From Plazaster borealis (taxonomy: Eukaryota; Echinodermata; Asteroidea; Forcipulatida; Labidiasteridae): a DNA stretch of 64,000 nucleotides. Positions 37,701 through 40,293 of this stretch are shown here, piece by piece (position 1 is the first letter of the stretch; each line of letters starts with the position of its first letter). The notes beneath the pieces were generated by a model. It was not told the DNA's origin, searched no databases, and was given only the letters and a program-made list of their open reading frames with translations. A program made the position numbers and the translations under genes. Where the stretch lies: positions 17,779,063 through 17,843,062 of the forward strand of contig CM037472.1 in NCBI GenBank assembly GCA_021014325.1, written 5' to 3'.

Positions 37701-40293
37701 AATGGCAAAAATAGTTAATACATACTAGTTTTCTTCAAGTTACTTTACTATTACCCATCAAAATTATCAATGCATTTCTGAGCTTTTAAGGAACTGGTGG
37801 TTCTCAAATTGATTGTGTTAACATAGGGTCAAACAAAATTGCACACTTTAACTGGGCCTAGTGATCAAATATGCACAAAACTTGCAAAGAACATTCAGAC
37901 TGTGAATTACTTCATTGAGCAGCAGCTGTTGTAAATTTGTCTGATAATTTTCTTTTATTTAAGGTTGCGGAGAGAAGCTCAACAGAAATACATTCAGCAA
38001 GCAGTTGCATCTAGACAAACAGTAAGTACAGTTTTTTGTATGATTAATCTAAACAGCGGTTGGGTTGGTGTAGTGTTATCTTTCCTTGCCTTCCACCTCT
38101 AGGACCCCACCGAGGGATTATGTGGGTTGGGTTTTCAGTACCTACCTGACTGCGTGTGTTTTCCCTGGAGTATTTCTCTGGGGTTTTCGTCCCACATCTA
38201 AAACTGAATTTTCCTCCTTAATATTCTCTCCATTGGGTTCTTGACTAGTATTGTGATTAAGTTCCCTTTTCTGAGAGTCCTTGGCTTCACAACCAGAATT
38301 AATAAATGAAATGAAATGAAAAAACAAAAAGTACTTTGCTGAAATTTTACAAAATACAAGTTCAAGCAGTGTATGTGAAATTTGTAGCATTCTGCCTATT
38401 TTAAATTTAGTGGCCACCTTAGTAAATGTTTGCTGTAAAATTGCCTTGCTGTAAAGATTAACCAATTTAAGAAGATTTTTTTTTTTCACAACAAAAAATT
38501 GATGGGCTGCTTCTGAATTGACGGCTTTCGCAATGCTGTGACCAGATAAGATGGGCCCTTTCATTAATTTTGTGACTATGGACACAGCCTAATTGTTTTG
38601 TAGTGCAGTAATTGGGTTTTTAGTGAATTAATAATAATAATAATAATAATAATACTGAGTTCTTATATAGTGCTTTATCACACCCGATGGGCATATCAAA
38701 GCGCTCAGTATTTTTTTCCTGTATTGTATGCGGAGCTATATTTTTGAAGTATGAGACCTATTTCTTTACATAGCACCATGTAATGGTTTACAAGGTGCTG
38801 TGGTGCAATATACTGCCGATCAAACCAGGAACACCGGGTCGAACCCCTTCTCTTTATTATAAGTGCACTGGGTTCTTTTACGTGCATTACACAACACACG
38901 GGACCTATGGCTTAATTTAAGTGTTTTGCTTAAGGACACAAGTGTCATGACCGAGACTCGAACCCACACTCTGCTGATCAGAAACACCAGAGCTTGAGTC
39001 CGGTTGTTCTTATCCGCTCGGCCACACCACAATTAAGATGGTCTGTAGTGCAGAAAGGGAATGCGGTGTGGTAAGTGACTTTGTAAGATAGCATTTAGAA
39101 GGAAGACATTTCTTATATGGCAGGCAATTTTTTAAACAATTAGATTAAATGTTTTCTCATTCTCAGTTGCATGAGATTCAAGAGAAGAAAAGGACGGAGC
39201 TGGAGAATCAAATGAAGGATCTACAGGAAGAGCTGGCAGCAGAGGAAGACTCTGTAAGAGAATTAGGGGTTTTTTCTTCTAAAGATTACATCTCAGCAAC
39301 ACTGTATTAAAGATACAACTTTTTGTAAAGTTTGAATTTGTGCATCTTTGAGAACGTCTTTTCCTTTCTCAAGTATCCCTGAATGAGAATGCAATTTGTT
39401 AACTGAACCAATCCTGGGTTTGAGAAACTGAGTGACTTTTAACCCTATACTGTGATGCAAAAACACAACTGTGCCAATAGTGAATATTCTTGAGTTTTCT
39501 CTCCAAACTGCTTGTCAGAAAGGTAAAGATATTTTGTAATGTTTATTTTCCTTTGCAGCATGTAGCAGCACTGGAAACAGAGTATGATTCAAAGTGTAAG
39601 CAGCTCATGAGGGATCTGAAGGCCAATCAGTCCTCATCCGAGACACCTGTCATCGTTGCCCATAGTAATGGTACCGCAGCCAATCAGGAGAACCCAGAGT
39701 CGGCTGACCAAAACACCTATGGAAACCTTGAGGTTCAGGTGATCATCGAGCAAAATCCCAAGGAGAGGTCAGAAGAGACCGGTGAGGTCAATCATCGAAG
39801 TCCAGTTGCTCAGACGTCATCGTCGTCATCACAGGGAACCAGTGATGAGCCTGGTAATGCTTCACCAAAGTCAACTGGTTCGCAGCCTCCATCACCGACA
39901 CGATCAACAGAGGAATCTCCCAGAAAAGACGCTGTCCCATCACCTGAGGGTTCACCACAGAAATCCCAAGTGATGAGCTCTCCACAGCGTTCCCCAGTAA
40001 TCACACCAGAAGCATCTCCCACAAGAAAATACCCAAAGAAGGCTCCGATCCAGACACCCCCCATGAAGGTAGTTGGTAATGGGATGGAGTCATCAAGTGA
40101 TGGCGGCGGGTCACCAGTGAAGAGTCATCATTCACCCGAGAACTCAGTTGACTCAGTTCATGTCAATGGCACATCCAGCCCAGGAAGAATTGCATCCCCC
40201 ACCACTATCATCAATGATTCTCCATTCAAGAGTCAGGACTCCAAACGACCCAGTGTAATTGACAATGAGGTGGAGTTCATCACCAGGTTATGA
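659..40293 (+). CDS. PLCB1: Phospholipase C-beta (PLCB1/2/3 class), gene span from X-Y linker to stop
   Basis: The enzyme hydrolyses PtdIns(4,5)P2 to IP3 and diacylglycerol at the plasma membrane, downstream of G-alpha-q, G-beta-gamma and Rac. Nineteen exons between 20568 and 40293 splice in one frame for 972 residues (numbered here from the split Ala at 20568). They give acidic linker (1-60), Y half of the TIM barrel (about 65-195), C2 domain (about 205-330), low-complexity hinge (about 345-486), basic coiled-coil C-terminal domain (about 487-740) and Ser-Pro tail (to 972). Signature stretches are [37 protein letters not shown] and HRILPVE. Class 1/2/3 rather than class 4 is favoured by the GTAGQEA motif, the wording of the C-terminal domain and the PDZ-ligand-like end. 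Exons for PH, EF-hands and X lie left of the window. Nine or ten additional candidate linker exons precede 20568. Confidence 0.95.
743..2561 (+). other. Intron; low-complexity tract and part of a dispersed repeat
   Basis: Bases about 1000-1090 are a C-rich then A/CAAA-rich simple tract. Bases about 1893-2120 are described separately as a dispersed repeat. The open frame at 1574-1819 has no exon-like ends in a usable phase and no recognisable product. Nothing else is seen. Confidence 0.6.
1893..2120 (+). repeat. Dispersed repeat, second copy at 55745-56010
   Basis: The segments share CTCAATGGAAGAAAACAT, TTATATTTTATGGAGATT, GGGGGCACATCTC and CTTGCCTGCCAGAAA in the same order. The two copies are about 54 kb apart and moderately diverged. 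No terminal inverted repeat was found, so the class is unknown. Confidence 0.7.
2562..3197. mobile_element. Non-autonomous hAT-like DNA transposon with 8-bp target duplication
   Basis: The ends are imperfect inverted repeats: CAGTGGCGTCACCAGA at the left, and at the right TCTAGTTACGCCACTG, which is the complement of CAGTGGCGTAACTAGA. The octamer AGTGACAT occurs directly at both sides (2554-2561 and 3198-3205), the target duplication length typical of the hAT superfamily. The internal 600 bp code for no transposase. A related, shorter element with the same right end lies at 24823-25054. Confidence 0.8.
3380..3523 (+). other. Short GC-richer open frame, unidentified
   Basis: An ATG at 3380 opens a 47-codon frame containing [20 protein letters not shown], ending in TGA at 3521-3523. 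Composition is richer in GC than the surrounding intron. It could be a relic of a retroelement gag-like gene or chance. A splice reading 3411-3496 would not preserve the phase-1 pattern of the linker exons. Confidence 0.2.
3654..3710 (+). CDS. PLCB1: Candidate linker cassette exon E2 (57 nt, phase 1-1)
   Basis: The acceptor is good (TTTTCTCTCCCTCAACACAG) and the donor is GAAG|GTAACA. The 19 codons read [19 protein letters not shown] after the junction residue. The core KSRRESQ and the DGEG end are shared with E4 (KRRDSQ ... NNGEG) and E3 (KRPESQ ... MTGEG). That makes common descent by exon duplication likely. RRES fits the R-R-x-S pattern of PKA-like kinases. Confidence 0.75.
3796..3807 (+). 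CDS. PLCB1: Possible 12-nt microexon
   Basis: An excellent acceptor (TTTTCTTCTCTGTTGTAG) is followed after 12 nt by AAG|GTATTC. In phase 1 the segment adds SLQG and keeps the frame, like the longer cassettes. A piece this short can arise by chance, and the donor is only fair. Confidence 0.2.
4347..4704. mobile_element. Foldback MITE with 8-bp target duplication
   Basis: The ends are 23-bp near-perfect inverted repeats (TTAGACCCAGTAACTGGGGC at the left, its complement at the right). ACATCACG is duplicated at 4339-4346 and 4705-4712, as for hAT-type insertion. Complementarity continues inward: both arms carry a GACATCA/CTAGTACGACC segment, an (A)AGATCCCTCG segment and nested GGTGCCCTACCTCAA/TTGAGG hairpins. 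No coding capacity. Confidence 0.85.
4911..5195 (+). mobile_element. tRNA-like SINE, family 2
   Basis: Near 100 bp conserved blocks such as CCCACATCTAAAACTGAA, GAGAGGCCTTGGCTTCACAA and CCAGAATTAATCAATGAAAT are shared with the copy at 38053-38320. The head (GGTGGTCGGGTTAGG ... AGTTTGAATCAC) resembles degraded A and B boxes of a tRNA promoter. The tail is A-rich. A G10 run lies at 4995-5006. Confidence 0.65.
5368..5560. mobile_element. GGGCCC-family MITE, copy 1
   Basis: Inverted-repeat ends GGGCCAATTTTCAAAGAGCT and its diverged complement near 5540-5560, with the family's inner block GATATTTTGGCTGGTAACC. Other copies: 22871, 27446, 34380, 36106, 36501, 43831 and 63903. Full length is about 160-195 bp with no coding capacity. 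Confidence 0.75.
5829..6157. mobile_element. Inverted-repeat element, second copy at 26597-26915
   Basis: Starts with TGTGCCCAGAAGAGGGGCGT and ends with GCCCTTCTTCTTTGCACA, which are imperfect complements. The copy at 26597-26915 shares GTAAGGCTCTA, CCAGTAACAGAAGG, AATGGC(C/T)CCTGAC and GCTTACGCCCTTTCT in the same order. Probably a non-autonomous DNA transposon family. Confidence 0.7.
6206..6268 (+). CDS. PLCB1: Candidate linker cassette exon E3 (63 nt, phase 1-1)
   Basis: Acceptor CCCCATTCTTCTAG and donor GAAG|GTAAAC. Its 21 codons read [20 protein letters not shown] plus a split Gly. KRPESQ aligns with KSRRESQ of E2 and KRRDSQ of E4, and the MTGEG end aligns with NDGEG and NNGEG. Two serines in RKSS lie in a basic setting suited to phosphorylation. 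Confidence 0.75.
6269..7424 (+). other. Intron, nothing recognised
   Basis: AT-rich, no open frame of interest, no repeat shared with another part of the window was found. The end (7381-7424) gives the acceptor TTTCTGATTTCAG for E4. Confidence 0.6.
7425..7481 (+). CDS. PLCB1: Candidate linker cassette exon E4 (57 nt, phase 1-1)
   Basis: Acceptor TTTCTGATTTCAG and donor GAAG|GTAAAG. The 19 codons read [18 protein letters not shown] plus a split Gly, beginning right at the junction Gly. It has the same length as E2 and the same core (RRDSQ versus RRESQ) and end (GEG). This is the strongest pairwise match in the set. Confidence 0.75.
7618..7710 (+). repeat. Duplicated intron block upstream of E5 (partner 8680-8755)
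   Basis: Both blocks carry CTTGATCC, TCTGGAAAGTC, a variable stretch around AATATTT, then GCAGCCAAGAACCTTGT. A weaker match continues at AAAATTGTACTGG (7807) against AAAATTGTTCTGG (8898). The first block lies 230 bp before E5 and the second 260 bp before E6, so each exon seems to have been copied together with its upstream intron. Confidence 0.75.
7880..7939 (+). CDS. PLCB1: Candidate linker cassette exon E5 (60 nt, phase 1-1)
   Basis: Acceptor TTTTTATTTCAG and donor GAAG|GTAATT. The 20 codons read [19 protein letters not shown] plus a split Gly. SRSRES recalls the SRRES core of E2 but is less close. An alternative acceptor AG at 7888-7889 (TTTTCTAG) would start nine bases later in the same frame. 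Confidence 0.7.
7940..8957 (+). other. Intron with the second copy of the duplicated block
   Basis: Bases 8680-8755 repeat 7618-7710. The remainder is AT-rich with no other structure recognised. The end TTGCACTTTTTTCAG is a strong acceptor for E6. Confidence 0.6.
8958..9032 (+). CDS. PLCB1: Candidate linker cassette exon E6 (75 nt, phase 1-1)
   Basis: Strong acceptor (CACTTTTTTCAG) and donor GAAG|GTAACG. The 25 codons read [19 protein letters not shown] then ISEGE plus a split Gly. It keeps the basic KKRR core and the EGEG end but has Gly in place of the serine found in E2 to E5. It may therefore be a non-phosphorylatable variant of the module. Confidence 0.75.
9033..10326 (+). other. Intron, nothing recognised
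   Basis: AT-rich. The minus-strand open frame at 9229-9525 has no features of a gene. No element borders were found before the MITE starting at 10327. Confidence 0.55.
10327..11460 (+). mobile_element. TTAA-flanked MITE (family A) split by a nested element
   Basis: The left part (10327-10438) and right part (11185-11460) together match the intact copies at 23194-23569 and 42133-42508. They start TTAAAGGCACTGAACACG and end near GCACGATACCATTAA. The interruption is the element at 10439-11184. Copy A at 42133 shows best that the ends are inverted repeats. Confidence 0.8.
10439..11184. mobile_element. Nested 746-bp inverted-repeat element with CTTCGTGAAAA subrepeats
   Basis: Ends CGTCAGCAATTTCACGAAGG and its near complement (CCTTCGTGAAGTTGCTGACG). 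The host sequence AATT is duplicated at 10435-10438 and 11185-11188. Inside, (C/G)TTCGTGAAAA recurs at about 10678, 10739, 10828, 10885 and 10988, and two of the units share GCAAAAGCCGG and TTGGCACTGTGCCA. No coding capacity. Confidence 0.8.
11461..11727 (+). other. Intron end before E7
   Basis: Short AT-rich stretch without recognised structure. It ends in TTATTATCTTGTCTCAGCAG, which offers two adjacent acceptors for E7. Confidence 0.5.
11731..11859 (+). CDS. PLCB1: Candidate linker cassette exon E7 (129 or 132 nt, phase 1-1)
   Basis: The largest of the candidate cassettes. The acceptor is a CAGCAG (NAGNAG) pair, so the exon may start at 11728 or 11731, differing by one Ala; the donor is GCAG|GTATAA. 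The frame reads [20 protein letters not shown], then [20 protein letters not shown], Ala and a split Gly. Ser-Pro pairs and a basic HKK give it a phosphorylatable character. A second possible donor, GAAA|GTAACA after 11843, is also in phase 1. Similarity to E2-E4 is limited to KLRDS. Confidence 0.55.
11860..12869 (+). other. Intron with a SINE
   Basis: Contains a T-then-G homopolymer tract at about 12190-12212 and the tRNA-derived element at 12437-12770. Otherwise unremarkable. Confidence 0.6.
12437..12770 (+). mobile_element. tRNA-derived SINE, family 3
   Basis: The head GGGGTGGCATGGGTGGCTTAAG followed about 35 bp later by GGTTCGATACC resembles the A and B boxes of a Pol III tRNA promoter. 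The body is GC-richer than the intron (CTCCGGGCCCTCCGG), and the tail is an ATTATTATTAT run near 12757-12768. Only one copy is seen here. Confidence 0.55.
12870..12923 (+). CDS. PLCB1: Candidate linker cassette exon E8 (54 nt, phase 1-1)
   Basis: Acceptor TTTGCTACCACAG and donor CCAG|GTAAAA. The 18 codons read [17 protein letters not shown] plus a split Gly. It fits the phase rule and ends in G, but its content is Thr/Pro-rich rather than basic and it lacks the Glu-Gly end. Least typical of the set. Confidence 0.45.
12924..15545 (+). other. Intron, SINE-like tail only
   Basis: Around 13105-13168 the sequence GCGCCATGAGCGCC ... TTATAAGTATTCATTATTATTAT looks like the 3' tail of a SINE. Near 13617-13656 the phrase GGAGCCCAAAC recurs three times. 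An alternating GTACATGT tract is at about 13840-13862. No exon or gene is seen. Confidence 0.5.
15546..15620 (+). CDS. PLCB1: Candidate linker cassette exon E9 (75 nt, phase 1-1)
   Basis: Strong acceptor (TATTTTTCTCCTTAG) and donor GAAG|GTAAAA. The 25 codons read [20 protein letters not shown], then NYHE and a split Gly. RRRAS is a textbook R-R-x-S basophilic kinase site. The His-Glu-Gly end follows the cassette pattern. Confidence 0.7.
15891..16300 (-). mobile_element. tRNA-Leu(CAA)-derived SINE, family 1, full-length minus copy
   Basis: Read on the minus strand it begins TGGCGTGTCGTGGCCGAGCA, has the anticodon-loop-like ACTCAAGCTCTGGTG and the B box GGGTTCGAATCCC, then a body with GAACCCAGTGCACTTATCGT and GAAGGGGTTCGCCCC. 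It ends next to an ATA repeat. Four other copies are in this window. Confidence 0.85.
16977..17366. mobile_element. TTAA-flanked MITE, family B
   Basis: Ends TTAAAGGGAAGGTATACGTT and, in reverse, TTAAAAGGAAAGTATACATT. Both abut TTAA. Internal inverted TCTGAGAAAC blocks (17150 and 17176) suggest a foldback core. No coding capacity. Confidence 0.75.
20366..20442 (+). CDS. PLCB1: Candidate linker exon E10, ending in a stop or at a weak donor
   Basis: A strong acceptor (CACCTTTTTTTTCCAG) is followed in phase 1 by [18 protein letters not shown], then VDLPFK and TGA at 20440-20442. KRKEG echoes the basic cassette starts. No good phase-1 donor precedes the stop. The only in-phase candidate is AGA|GTGGAG after 20410, a poor match that would give a 45-nt cassette. 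If the stop is used, the transcript would encode a PLC-beta cut before the Y half and therefore catalytically dead. Confidence 0.4.
20568..20746 (+). CDS. PLCB1: PLC-beta exon: acidic end of X-Y linker
   Basis: Starts with CC completing an Ala codon (phase 1) after ...CCAATGTAG, and ends GAGAAG|GTAGGT in phase 0. Residues 1-60 include a Ser-rich start and the acidic run [20 protein letters not shown]. In vertebrate PLC-betas an equivalent acidic stretch covers the active site and keeps basal activity low until the membrane repels it. The phase-1 entry is the one that all upstream cassettes fit. Confidence 0.9.
20747..21389 (+). other. Intron, nothing recognised
   Basis: AT-rich; no repeat or exon seen. 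The minus-strand open frame 20456-20878 merely overlaps the exon on the other strand. Confidence 0.6.
21390..21486 (+). CDS. PLCB1: PLC-beta exon: start of Y domain
   Basis: Reads [20 protein letters not shown] then [12 protein letters not shown], entering in phase 0 and leaving in phase 1. GTAG(S/Q)EA followed by E(E/R)[11 protein letters not shown] is the standard opening of the Y half in PLC-beta 1 to 3. Confidence 0.95.
21552..21897 (+). mobile_element. tRNA-Leu(CAA)-derived SINE, family 1
   Basis: The head from 21556 is very close to a tRNA-Leu with CAA anticodon: GTCGTGGCCGAGCGGTCTAG, ACTCAAGTTCTGATG, GGTTCGATTCCCGG. The SINE body follows, ending CGCTATATAAGAATCAAGTA. It lies in the intron between the first two Y-domain exons. 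Confidence 0.8.
22082..22166 (+). CDS. PLCB1: PLC-beta exon: Y domain, substrate-binding serine region
   Basis: Reads [20 protein letters not shown] then ENPIQFT. It enters in phase 1 (completing a Lys) and leaves in phase 2. The SSF motif corresponds to the serine near the inositol phosphate in PLC-delta1 (Ser522 region). Acceptor TTTGTTTTTTTCAG, donor AAA|GTATCC. Confidence 0.95.
22400..22662. mobile_element. Foldback MITE in Y-domain intron
   Basis: The left end CCGGCTGAGTGCTATAAGGT and the right end ACCTTATAGTCCTGAGCCAA are imperfect complements. The interior is AT-rich without coding capacity. Only one copy was noticed. Confidence 0.6.
22779..22851 (+). CDS. PLCB1: PLC-beta exon: Y domain, SRIYPRG motif
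   Basis: Completes Asn and reads [20 protein letters not shown] then YMPQ. The Arg and Tyr of SRIYP correspond to the PLC-delta1 residues (Arg549, Tyr551) that contact the substrate head group. Phase 2 in, phase 0 out. Confidence 0.95.
22871..23045. mobile_element. GGGCCC-family MITE, copy 2
   Basis: Begins GGGCCCAGCCTCAAGCTGCT, contains the inner block GGTTACCAGCCAAAGTACCA and ends near TTTCTGCTTAAGCATAA. The right end is eroded. Confidence 0.65.
23194..23569 (+). mobile_element. TTAA-flanked MITE family A, intact copy
   Basis: Starts TTAAAGGCACTGAACACGTT and ends AATGTACGATACCTTTAA. The first 35 and last 35 bases are imperfect complements. The internal order of blocks (CTTGGTGTATCCCAACATA, ACACCCTTGTTGTACAAA, CTCTCCGTTGCTCGTTACCA) matches the copies at 10327 and 42133. 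Confidence 0.85.
23706..24351. mobile_element. Two adjacent inverted-repeat elements, one split by a foldback
   Basis: A short element (about 23706-23840) runs from GGCCATGTCCGAATCC to a diverged complement ending in CACAGCCTTA. Next to it, TAGGTTGTATCCCAATTTGC starts a second one whose complementary end, CACCAATTCAGACACGGCCT, lies at 24331-24351. The foldback at 23894-24264 separates its halves. Related fragments occur near 34782 and 38510-38592. Confidence 0.65.
23894..24264. mobile_element. TTAA-flanked foldback element, family C
   Basis: Almost the whole 371 bp is one inverted repeat. TTAAAGGAACACGTTGCCTT pairs with the complement of AAGGCATTGTGTCCCTTTAA, and TACAATGATCCACACAAATA pairs with its complement at about 24145. 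A short GGCCATTTTGTGG centre lies near 24070. It can form a hairpin of roughly 160 bp in RNA or single-stranded DNA. Confidence 0.85.
24691..24742 (+). CDS. PLCB1: PLC-beta exon: Y domain
   Basis: Reads [17 protein letters not shown], phase 0 in and phase 1 out. (I/L)FWN.GCQMV.LN(Y/F)QT is invariant in PLC-beta Y domains. Acceptor ATTTGTTGTAG, donor CTTG|GTAAGT. Confidence 0.95.
24823..25054. mobile_element. Short hAT-like element related to the one at 2562
   Basis: Starts CAGTAGCGTAACCAGAGGGG and ends TTGCCCCCCAAATGAAAATG plus TCTAGTTACGCCACTG, the same right end as 2562-3197. The middle has an A/AAT-rich simple tract (24908-25000). No clear target duplication remains. Confidence 0.65.
25376..25530 (+). 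CDS. PLCB1: PLC-beta exon: end of Y domain and start of C2
   Basis: Completes Asp, then [20 protein letters not shown] and [19 protein letters not shown], ending with AATVEVR. Phase 1 in, phase 0 out. G.(S/T)GY.LKPEFMR closes the TIM barrel and the V.V repeats begin the C2 beta-sandwich. Confidence 0.95.
25570..25925 (+). repeat. 46-bp minisatellite just after a PLC-beta exon
   Basis: About seven to eight units of the form GGTGGCCTGGCTTCTCAGGA ... CTGTATTCTGACTGATRTCA follow one another. The first begins only some 40 bp past the donor at 25531. Unit length is 45-46 bp, with point differences and one diverged first unit. Confidence 0.85.
26370..26534 (+). CDS. PLCB1: PLC-beta exon: C2 domain
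   Basis: Fifty-five codons, phase 0-0: [63 protein letters not shown] and (T/Y)YVEV(D/M)(M)(F/Y)GLP are hallmarks of PLC C2 domains. Acceptor TTCCCCTGTCAG. Confidence 0.95.
26597..26915. mobile_element. Inverted-repeat element, second copy of 5829-6157
   Basis: Begins near TCCTGTGCCCGGAAGAAGGG and ends CATTCTTCTGGGCACAA; these ends are imperfect complements. Internal blocks match the copy at 5829-6157 in order. Confidence 0.7.
27221..27320 (+). CDS. PLCB1: PLC-beta exon: C2 domain
   Basis: Reads [20 protein letters not shown] then [13 protein letters not shown], phase 0 in and phase 1 out. (V/I)(L/M)P.LA.LRIAV(Y/F)(E/D)...(K/F)(I/V)G.RILP is conserved in PLC-beta. Acceptor TTTTTTTCCATGTAG. 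Confidence 0.95.
27446..27607. mobile_element. GGGCCC-family MITE, copy 3
   Basis: TGGCCCAATTTCATAGAGCT at the left and AGCTCTATGAAATTTTGGGC at the right are near-perfect complements. The element is 162 bp with the inner block GGTTACCAGCCAAACTA. It lies wholly in the intron after 27320. Confidence 0.85.
27686..27809. mobile_element. 124-bp inverted-repeat element
   Basis: GTTATCACACAAGCGTGAGT pairs with the complement of CATGCATGTGATAAC, and GCGTCCCGTT with GATATGGGACGC. A related, rearranged copy lies at about 34078-34287 and shares TGTTATCACA and ATGGGACGCAGA. Confidence 0.7.
27930..28153 (+). CDS. PLCB1: PLC-beta exon: end of C2 and linker to C-terminal domain
   Basis: Completes Gly and reads [32 protein letters not shown], then [20 protein letters not shown] and an acidic EEEEV. 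Seventy-four codons, phase 1 in and phase 0 out. The ALANP(I) ... EKRA(A)QL segment matches the helix-turn-helix after C2 that binds G-alpha-q in PLC-beta3. This exon is GC-richer than most others in the gene. Confidence 0.95.
28615..28725 (+). repeat. SINE-like tail with (ATT)n microsatellite
   Basis: TTATGCGCTATAAAAGTACT precedes a run of ATT units from about 28676 to 28722. This is the usual ending of the tRNA-derived elements in this window; no head is recognisable. It ends about 65 bp before an exon. Confidence 0.6.
28790..28997 (+). CDS. PLCB1: PLC-beta exon: low-complexity hinge
   Basis: Reads [20 protein letters not shown] then a Ser/Pro/Asn-rich stretch to [11 protein letters not shown]. 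Sixty-nine codons, phase 0 in and phase 1 out. The acceptor (TTTTTGATTCATAAG) is weak but the frame and donor (GGCG|GTAAGT) fit. This part is variable in all PLC-betas. Confidence 0.85.
29187..29388. mobile_element. 202-bp MITE with 20-bp perfect inverted ends
   Basis: TATAGACGATGTGACCTCTG and CAGAGGTCACATCGTCTATA are exact complements. Inside, GCCGGGCAAGAA and GTTTTGCCCGGC also pair. It lies in the intron after 28997. Confidence 0.9.
29389..30145 (+). other. Intron, nothing recognised
   Basis: AT-rich, with loosely repeated CATGAATATTCAT-like phrases from about 29540 to 29750. No element ends seen. The stretch closes with CCCCCGCCTCCTCTAAGCAG, a good acceptor. Confidence 0.5.
30146..30265 (+). 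CDS. PLCB1: PLC-beta exon: symmetric cassette with a 14-3-3-like motif
   Basis: Exactly 120 nt, phase 1-1: [20 protein letters not shown] then [19 protein letters not shown]. Skipping it would join 28997 to 32957 in frame, so it may be an optional exon. RSISAP fits the mode I 14-3-3 consensus RSx(pS)xP, and PRSRSLG is another basic serine site. Nothing equivalent is familiar in vertebrate PLC-betas. Confidence 0.85.
30266..32956 (+). other. Intron (2.7 kb), one perfect short palindrome
   Basis: AT-rich. At 32018-32045 there is a perfect palindrome (GAAACTCCCCATTG and its complement), followed at once by TCTCAGATAATGCATTGTCTG. No exon, SINE or MITE border was recognised in the rest. Confidence 0.55.
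32957..33000 (+). CDS. PLCB1: PLC-beta exon: start of the C-terminal coiled-coil domain
   Basis: Completes Glu, then [14 protein letters not shown], phase 1 in and phase 0 out. It corresponds to the T(I/L)E(E/D)(L/V)KQ.K segment at the start of the PLC-beta distal C-terminal domain. Confidence 0.9.
33165..33389. mobile_element. Foldback MITE in the intron after 33000
   Basis: TTTGAATTCCTCAGACTAAA and TTTAGTCTGAGGAATTCAAA are complements at the two ends. Complementarity continues as GAGACAGTTGCTATGTCA against TGACACAGCAACTGTCTC. Confidence 0.85.
33662..33855 (+). CDS. PLCB1: PLC-beta exon: distal C-terminal coiled coil
   Basis: Sixty-four codons dominated by Lys and Glu: [40 protein letters not shown] and a run ending KKAAKKGL. 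Phase 0 in, phase 2 out. In known PLC-betas the Lys clusters of this domain bind acidic membrane lipids and the G-alpha-q surface. Confidence 0.93.
34078..34287. repeat. Rearranged relative of the 27686 element
   Basis: Contains TTATCTTCAAGCA and its complement TGCTTGAAGATAA (34185), then TGTTATCACATGTGC and GTGCGATAAC around an ATGGGACGCAGA block shared with 27686-27809. Two overlapping inverted repeats. Confidence 0.5.
34380..34552. mobile_element. GGGCCC-family MITE, copy 4
   Basis: GGGCCCAATTTCAAGGATTT at the left, CAGCCCTATGGGATTGGGAC at the right, inner blocks CAGCCAAAATACC and TGACTGGTATCCTGCTC. Slightly eroded at the right. Confidence 0.75.
34987..35056 (+). CDS. PLCB1: PLC-beta exon: distal C-terminal coiled coil
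   Basis: Completes Leu and reads [20 protein letters not shown] then ENE. Phase 2 in, phase 0 out. Heptad-like helix with charged faces. Acceptor CTTTCTTGTTTCTACAG. Confidence 0.92.
35057..35790 (+). other. Intron with a small hairpin
   Basis: GTTGATGGCCTCA (about 35511) and TGAGGCCATCAAAC (about 35586) form an inverted repeat around 60 bp, possibly an old MITE. Otherwise nothing is seen. Confidence 0.45.
35791..35966 (+). CDS. PLCB1: PLC-beta exon: distal C-terminal coiled coil
   Basis: Fifty-eight codons: [58 protein letters not shown]. Phase 0 in, phase 2 out. Continuous helix in the antiparallel coiled-coil region. Confidence 0.93.
36106..36282. mobile_element. GGGCCC-family MITE, copy 5 (near complete)
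   Basis: GGCCCAGTTTTATAGAGCTG and CAGCTCTTTGAAATTGGGCC pair. The 177-bp element has ATACCAGTCAGAAATGGT and GACATGGTATTTTGGCTGG inside. Confidence 0.85.
36501..36623. mobile_element. GGGCCC-family MITE, copy 6 (truncated)
   Basis: Only the right two thirds remain: GGTTACCAGCCAAAATACCA to GCAGCTCTATGAAATTGGGC. It sits 220 bp from copy 5 in the same intron and in the opposite internal orientation. Confidence 0.75.
36825..36920 (+). CDS. PLCB1: PLC-beta exon: distal C-terminal coiled coil
   Basis: Completes Lys and reads [20 protein letters not shown] then [11 protein letters not shown]. Phase 2-2. Skipping would also keep frame. The donor is CACAG|GTTAGT. Confidence 0.92.
36921..37963 (+). other. 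Intron, nothing recognised
   Basis: AT-rich; no repeat borders or exon signals noticed. The end TTTTCTTTTATTTAAG is the acceptor for the next exon. Confidence 0.5.
37964..38021 (+). CDS. PLCB1: PLC-beta exon: distal C-terminal coiled coil
   Basis: Completes Arg and reads [19 protein letters not shown], phase 2 in and phase 0 out. It aligns with the R..(I)..(V)..R(Q) helix in the last part of the PLC-beta coiled coil. Confidence 0.92.
38053..38320 (+). mobile_element. tRNA-like SINE, family 2, second copy
   Basis: Shares with 4911-5195 the blocks TGGTGTAGTGTTATCTTTCC (diverged), CATCTAAAACTGAA and TGGCTTCACAACCAGAATTA. The tail is ATGAAATGAAATGAAA. Confidence 0.7.
38627..39030 (-). mobile_element. 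tRNA-Leu(CAA)-derived SINE, family 1, minus copy
   Basis: Ends on the plus strand with CCGCTCGGCCACACCAC and begins with a TAA microsatellite (38627-38653), so it is read on the minus strand. The body matches 15891-16300 (TTTACAAGGTGCTGTGG, CCCTTCTCTTTA). Inverted fragments of another family (about 38500-38592) lie next to it. Confidence 0.8.
39167..39253 (+). CDS. PLCB1: PLC-beta exon: end of coiled coil
   Basis: Reads [20 protein letters not shown] then EELAAEEDS, phase 0-0, 29 codons. Strong acceptor TTTTCTCATTCTCAG. Confidence 0.92.
39559..40293 (+). CDS. PLCB1: PLC-beta terminal exon: Ser-Pro-rich tail with PDZ-ligand-like end
   Basis: Starts [20 protein letters not shown], the last coiled-coil turn, then a 210-residue disordered tail of Ser, Pro, Thr and Asn. 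It has 14 Ser-Pro and 3 Thr-Pro pairs, several of the S-P-x-R/K type (SPTRS, SPTRK). The protein ends EVEFITRL with TGA at 40291-40293. T-R-L fits a class I PDZ ligand; known PLC-beta 1 to 3 also end in such motifs, bound by NHERF-type scaffolds. The tail is longer than in most vertebrate forms. Confidence 0.95.
   Translation, partial: HVAALETEYDSKCKQLMRDLKANQSSSETPVIVAHSNGTAANQENPESADQNTYGNLEVQVIIEQNPKERSEETGEVNHRSPVAQTSSSSSQGTSDEPGNASPKSTGSQPPSPTRSTEESPRKDAVPSPEGSPQKSQVMSSPQRSPVITPEASPTRKYPKKAPIQTPPMKVVGNGMESSSDGGGSPVKSHHSPENSVDSVHVNGTSSPGRIASPTTIINDSPFKSQDSKRPSVIDNEVEFITRL

Noticed and set aside
38142..38585. A 147-codon minus-strand open frame
   Set aside because: It runs across a SINE and an inverted-repeat fragment, so it is repeat-derived.
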